NCBI GenBank assembly: GCA_025716855.1
Contig: JAIXMQ010000033.1
Location: 124,001 to 188,000 of the forward strand
Direction: 5' to 3'
DNA: 64,000 nucleotides
DNA from: Pilaira anomala
Taxonomy: Eukaryota > Mucoromycota > Mucoromycetes > Mucorales > Mucoraceae
The translations under genes and the position numbers were made by a program. Shown piece after piece: positions 59,601 through 64,000 of the stretch. Numbering within the stretch: the first letter of the stretch is position 1; every line of letters starts with the position of its first letter. The notes under the pieces are model-generated. The model did not search any database and was not told where the DNA came from. It saw nothing but the letters and a program-made list of their open reading frames with translations.

Positions 59601-62076
59601 TCGTGGTAGTAGAAGCATATTCTTTTGTAATAGTAGAAGTTGGTTCTTGATCTAAGTTACTACTTGTGATAATTAATTCTGTAGTCTTTGATAAAGTCGA
59701 GGTCTGAGTAGTATATTCAAAATCATTATCCGTAGTCGTAGTACCTAATTGACTTTCGGTTGGAGTATATGACCTAGATGTAGTAGTAGTTTCATGATAT
59801 TTGGTTGAAGTAGTAGCTTCATCATTTTCGACAGAAGTTGTAGTTTCAAAGTCTTTTTTGGATGTAGTAGTTTCATCATCTTTTGTAGGTATGGTAGTAT
59901 TTTCATGATATCTAGTGGAAGAAGTAGATTTATCAAAAGTTGTAGAAGTCTTAATTTTGTCATCTTCAGTGGAAGTGCTAACTTCTATATCTCTATTAGA
60001 AGTTGTCGCTTTATTATTTTCTTCAGAGGTTGTAGTTTCAACATTAATTGTTCTTGTAGTAGTTTCAGTATTTTTGGTAGAAGTAGATTTTTCATATATC
60101 GTAGAAGTAGTAGTTTCATCATCTTCGACAGAGGTAGTAGTTTTGACATCTTTAGAATGAGTTGTAACTTCAGTATCTCTAGTAGAAGTAGTAGGTGTAT
60201 AATAGCTGCTGGAAGTAGTAATTTCATCAACTTCGACAGAAGTAGTGGCTTCATCATTTTTCATAGAAGTATCTGTTTTAGTATGTCTGGTGGAAGTGAT
60301 AGTTTTGTTATCTTCGGTAGAAGTAGTAAATTCTTCATCTTTGGTGGTGCTAGCAGGTTTAGTATATTTAGTAGATGTAATAGTTTCTTCGTCTTTAGTA
60401 GAAGTAGTGGATACATTATCTCCGGCAGAAGTGGCTGTTCTAGTGTCTTTTTTATCTTCAGTAGAAGTAGTAGATCCAACGTCTCTGGAGGAAGTTGAAA
60501 GTTCGTCATCTTTTGTAGTAGTAAGTTTATGATCCTTAGTAGAAGTAGTGGGCTCTTCATGTTCCGTAAAAGTAGTAGATTGGTCATCTCTAGTAGAGGT
60601 GGCAGCTTCTTTATCGCCTTTAGTAGAAGTGGTAGTTCCAACATATTTAGTAGAAGTAGTAGTGTCTTCATCTTCAAGAGTAGTAGTAACCTCTTCATGT
60701 TTTGTAGTAGTAGTAGTAGTGGTGGTGGTGATTTTATCATATCTGGTCGAAGTGGTAGCTTCATCATCATCTTTAGTAGAAGAGGTAATTTTATTATCAT
60801 CTTCAGTAGACGTAGTCTTTTCGGAGTATTTGGTAGTAGTAGTAGTAGTTTTGACGTTTTTAGTGGTAAAGGTACTTGTTTCGTGATCTTTGGCAGAAAT
60901 ACTTGTTTCATAATCTCTGACAGAAGTAGTAGTTTTATGATTATCTCTGGTAGAAGTACTAGTTTCGTGATCTTTAGCCGAGGTAGTACCACTCTTTTCA
61001 GATGTCAAAGTAGATCCAGTCTCTTTTGAGGAGGTCTCTGTAGTAACTGTAGTCTTTTTTGATGTGGACGTGCTGGGATCTACTAAAAATAGAATTAGAA
61101 AATGATATATTATTATGTACAACGCAATTATTGGTAAGTTACCAGTTGTCAATTTGTCCTTATTAGTCGTTGCTGTTTTTAAATTCTCGGATTCAGTAGT
61201 AGTTGCTTTCCTTGAAGTCGGTAATTCAGTGGTTATGGATGACAATGAAATGTCCGTGTTTTCGTTTGTTTTGAACGATGTGACACTTTCCAAATTTGAT
61301 TTTTTAAATGTTGTGGTAGTGGTGGTGACTTTTGTTGGAGATAATGAATTTCTAGTTTCTTTTTTTTTTTTAAAAAAAAAGGTTATATATTAATACCAGC
61401 ACATTTTACACGTATATTTAATTCTTTAATAGTTCATACTTGTAACTACATCCTTTTCATTATCAGTAGTTGTTGGCTTCAAGTTTTCTGAGGATTCTGT
61501 AATTCTAGACTTGATTGTCTCCTTCTTTTCAGTGGTTACACTAGTCTGCTCTTTTTCCAAAGAAGTTACACTATGTTTTTCTTTGGTGGTGGTAGTAAGG
61601 TCATTATCATCTTTTAAATTAATAGTAGTAGTAGTAGTAGTAGTAATTTTTTCTTTTGTTGTTGTTGTTGTGGCTTTAGAGCTAGTTTTTGATTCGTCTT
61701 TAACAGTAGTAGTTGAATCATGAAATTCATCTTTTATTGAATCCTCTTCCTTCTTATTGTCAGTTAATGCGGAATCAATTGCAAGTAATGTAACGTCAAT
61801 CCTATTGGTAGAATTCTCAGGAATATCCCTTTTACTGAAGTTTATTGATTTGCCACGAGCAGTAATAGGAGACTTAAAAAGTTTTATATTCATTGTTGTT
61901 TTCATCTGAATTTGGTAATGTGATATTTTATTAATTAAAATTCATGGTAACTGATTTTTATTTATTTATATACTTACAGAATTAGTTGATGCGTATACCG
62001 AATTTAATAACAATATGTTTAAAAAAAATAAAATCCATATCAAATGAATGTTGTATTTAGCATTATATCGTGTCAT
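56638..62076 (-). CDS. Signalling mucin, Msb2/Hkr1-like cell-surface sensor
   Basis: Seven exons (62076-61978, 61905-61440, 61358-61143, 61082-57447, 57374-57015, 56951-56638, with the ATG in the first) keep phase and give 1696 residues. Exon 1 encodes a signal peptide (IHLIWILFFLNILLLNSVYA). About 1300 residues are Thr/Ser-rich, first with acidic repeats like TTSTKDDE and then TITESSTIT-like repeats, fit for heavy O-mannosylation. A folded juxtamembrane module follows (FDGISYNVLVRDGIKTTALF, then PDSSLYK), resembling the Hkr1-Msb2 homology domain. After it come one membrane span (IIGICVGVGVSVYAAATVIG) and a short basic-start cytoplasmic tail of about 60 residues. Msb2 proteins activate Cdc42-MAPK signalling for filamentation or osmotic response. 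The mucin and topology are clear; the Msb2 assignment is moderate. Acceptors of exons 3 and 5 follow A-rich rather than pyrimidine tracts. Confidence 0.8.
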
Positions 62077-62101
62077 TGACGTTAGAGTGTATTTTCCTTT
62101 A

Positions 62102-62133
<32 letters not shown>

Positions 62134-63324
62134 CAAATATTAATAAGAGAGAAAAGAGAGAGAGAGAGAGAGAAGAAAAAGAGAGAGAAAAGAAAGAAAG
62201 AAAGAAAAGAAAGCAAAGAGATATAAATGAAATATATGAAGGGATGGTTAGAAAAAGCAGAATGACAGGTTGACTTTTACTAATAAAGATATGAACAAAC
62301 TTTAAAAAAAAATATGGCCACACAGATCATGTATCTTCAGGTTCAAATTACCTTACACAAAAAAAGTAAATAGAGGCGGCGGCGGCGGATAAGTAGTACA
62401 TATAGTAGTAATAGTTCGAGAACGATAATTTCAATTAATTTACAAAGTTATTCAACTCGTTTTTGTCTCTATTTATAATATAAATTTAGGGGTGTTTTCT
62501 ATCTGTAGTGTTTCATTATTCCTAGGAGAGGGAGTTTGTTCTTCTTCTTACTGTTGTTACTATAAAATGTTAAATTACTAGAACTGATACATATTTTGGA
62601 ATTACAAAATGTTTAACAAAAAGTCTATTGGTTTTCTCTCTTTGTTTGTTTTGAACTTTCCTTGAATGATAATACATAGAGTATCTATGGATTTACCATT
62701 TAAAGAATACGACTGAGAAGAATTTGTATTTTTTTCTTCAACTGCAAACATTGATCTATTCTGTATTATATCCCCCCCCCCCCACACACACATACTTGAA
62801 ATAATAACATATAGTTTATCCTGAATTTCTTTTTTATTCTTTAGTATGTACACAAGAAGGGTTCCAATTCTACTAAAGTTTTTTGAAATGTATATTTACA
62901 CTGTTAATTCTATGCGTACTTTAATCTTTTCATTAATATACATCTATTTGATTTTATTAATATATATATATATATACTGATACCATCAATCAATTCGTCT
63001 TTTTTAATTGATAAATTATCAATGCTACTTGAGAGGACGATTACTTTAATAACCTACAACTAGTTCCACAAGCGCTCGCCATACTTGGAATTTTCCACAA
63101 AAAAATCACATTTTTGTAACAATTGAACAGCGAATGAACTATTACGTGAATATGTGTATCAAACAACCTATAAATGAAAGTGAGTGAGAGTGAGAGAGTG
63201 AGACTACGACAATAGTTTAAGCCAATCAAAAAGATACATCATATATAAAAAAAAAAAAGCACATGCATAACTGATTTATTCCTTTCTTTTTGCTTTTTAT
63301 TTTATATTTTTAAAAAAAAATTAA
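62077..63324. promoter_or_regulatory. Divergent promoter between mucin and Rab genes
   Basis: This 1.25-kb spacer has a TA microsatellite (62103-62132), a GA-rich tract (62143-62220), a GGC repeat at 62374-62388 that is unusual in this AT-rich genome, a C run at 62773-62783 followed by CA repeats, and a GAGTGAGAGTGAGA tract near 63178-63203. No gene was found. Specific sites are not assignable. Confidence 0.4.
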
Positions 63325-64000
63325 ATGACTATGGAAGAAGATGAAAGTTCATACGATTATGTATTCAAGTTAGTAGTAGTAGGCGATTCAGGTGTAGGCA
63401 AGACGAACTTGATGGGTCGTTTTGTTCATGACACTTTTGATTTTGCTTCAAAGAGTACGATTGGACTCGACTTAACAATAAAGAACATGGTTGTAAAGAA
63501 TAAAAGGGTTCGAGCACAAATATGGGATACAGCAGGACAAGAGAGGTATCGTTCCATAACAAAGAGGTAAAATAGAAATTCAATGAGCTTCATTTTTTTT
63601 TTAAAAAAAAAAAAAAAAAGAGAGAGAGATTTAACAAGTACATGTCTAGATATTATCGTGGCTCAGTTGGAGCTTTACTTGTATACGATATAACTAAACC
63701 AGAATCATTTCTTGGTATTTCTAGATGGTTAAACGAGTTAAAGATCAATGAAGCTCATCCAGATAGTATCATTATGCTAATTGGAAACAAATCGGACCTG
63801 GAATCAAATCGTAAAGTAACTCAAGAAGAAGCAATGGATTATGCTAAAGAGAATGGTTTAATGTTTATGGAAACAAGTGCTTTAGAAAGTACAAATGTCG
63901 AAAAGGCTTTTGAGACTTTAATTATTAATATATTTGATAAGTTGTCTACTCAACTTACTACAATGGATGATAAAAGAGCTGAAATCATGCGTGGACAAGC
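63325..64000 (+). CDS. Rab GTPase, Rab11/Ypt31-like, cut by the window end
   Basis: Exon 1 is 63325-63566 and exon 2 starts at 63650 and runs past the window; about 197 residues are visible. All G motifs are present: GDSGVGKT (P-loop), STIGLD (switch I), WDTAGQERYRS (switch II), NKSD and ETSAL. The Rab-family YYRGSVGALLVYDI is intact across the splice. YDYVFKLVVVGDSGVG and SKSTIGLDL are closest to the Rab11/Ypt31 branch, although Leu-Asp-Leu replaces the usual Val-Glu-Phe after STIG, and Rab2/4/14 are near relatives. The prenylated C-terminal Cys residues would lie outside the window. Rab11 proteins drive Golgi exit and endosome recycling. The start at 63325 has a second in-frame Met two codons later. 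Confidence 0.93.

Noticed and set aside
59905..60992. Several long Ser/Gly-, Val- or Leu-rich frames antisense to or overlapping the mucin gene
   Set aside because: They are by-products of the repetitive ACT/TCT codons of the mucin; none has a start, splice or domain of its own.
62374..62388. GGC repeat as a CpG-island-like promoter element
   Set aside because: It is only a five-unit microsatellite; nothing links it to transcription start.
13280..63650. CRISPR arrays, bacterial operons or rRNA operons
   Set aside because: No spaced direct repeats, Shine-Dalgarno sites or rRNA signatures occur; the gene structure is eukaryotic with introns throughout.

Overview
The window reads as a fungal nuclear chromosome, most likely an early-diverging Mucoromycota (Mucorales-type) genome. 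The evidence is a very AT-rich background, short GT-AG introns of about 50-80 nt, long homopolymer tracts, and fungal gene content: a 161-residue tropomyosin, a Sld2-type replication protein, an Msb2/Hkr1-type signalling mucin, Hsp90 and a fungal aminoadipate/aromatic aminotransferase. The Mucorales placement is inferred from style and gene content, not from a database match.

Layout. 191-8164 is a mobile or foldback structure: two 1.97-kb arms, identical except for one A-tract length, lie in inverted orientation around a 4-kb core and are flanked by AATT. The core holds a decayed gag-like relic ending in a polyadenylation signal and 62 A's, plus an apparently intact spliced gene for a 310-residue single-pass membrane protein with DPRN-type repeats. 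A diverged third copy of relic plus arm lies at about 53.06-56.06 kb. From 8.8 to 19.8 kb there is a compact gene cluster: a coiled-coil protein, an RS-domain/Hub1 fusion, a BAG6-like ubiquitin-domain protein, an NT5DC-type HAD phosphatase with a GC-AG intron through its catalytic motif, Sld2, two small lineage proteins, and an equilibrative nucleoside transporter. From 21.7 to 23.3 kb lies an ARO8-type aminotransferase, followed by a 5.2-kb AT-rich stretch without genes and then a CAT-family amino-acid permease at 28.5-30.5 kb.

From 31 to 38.3 kb are housekeeping genes: Hsp90, ribosomal proteins uL29 and eL43 (both best modelled with an ATG-only first coding exon), a Kelch-BTB protein and tropomyosin. 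From 39.7 to 41.7 kb is a cytochrome P450. From 43.5 to 51.5 kb is one five-exon gene for a 2592-residue protein, tentatively UNC80-like, followed by a p24 cargo receptor. After the third repeat copy come a 1696-residue signalling mucin (56.6-62.1 kb, minus) and a divergent Rab11/Ypt31-type GTPase cut by the window end.

Functional themes: the genes are mostly independently transcribed eukaryotic housekeeping genes. Splicing and ubiquitin-fold proteins cluster at 10-13 kb. Membrane transport and secretion recur (transporter, permease, p24, Rab11, P450). Exon joins were worked out by hand from splice sites and reading phase; genes with full exon lists were checked to give a length divisible by three.
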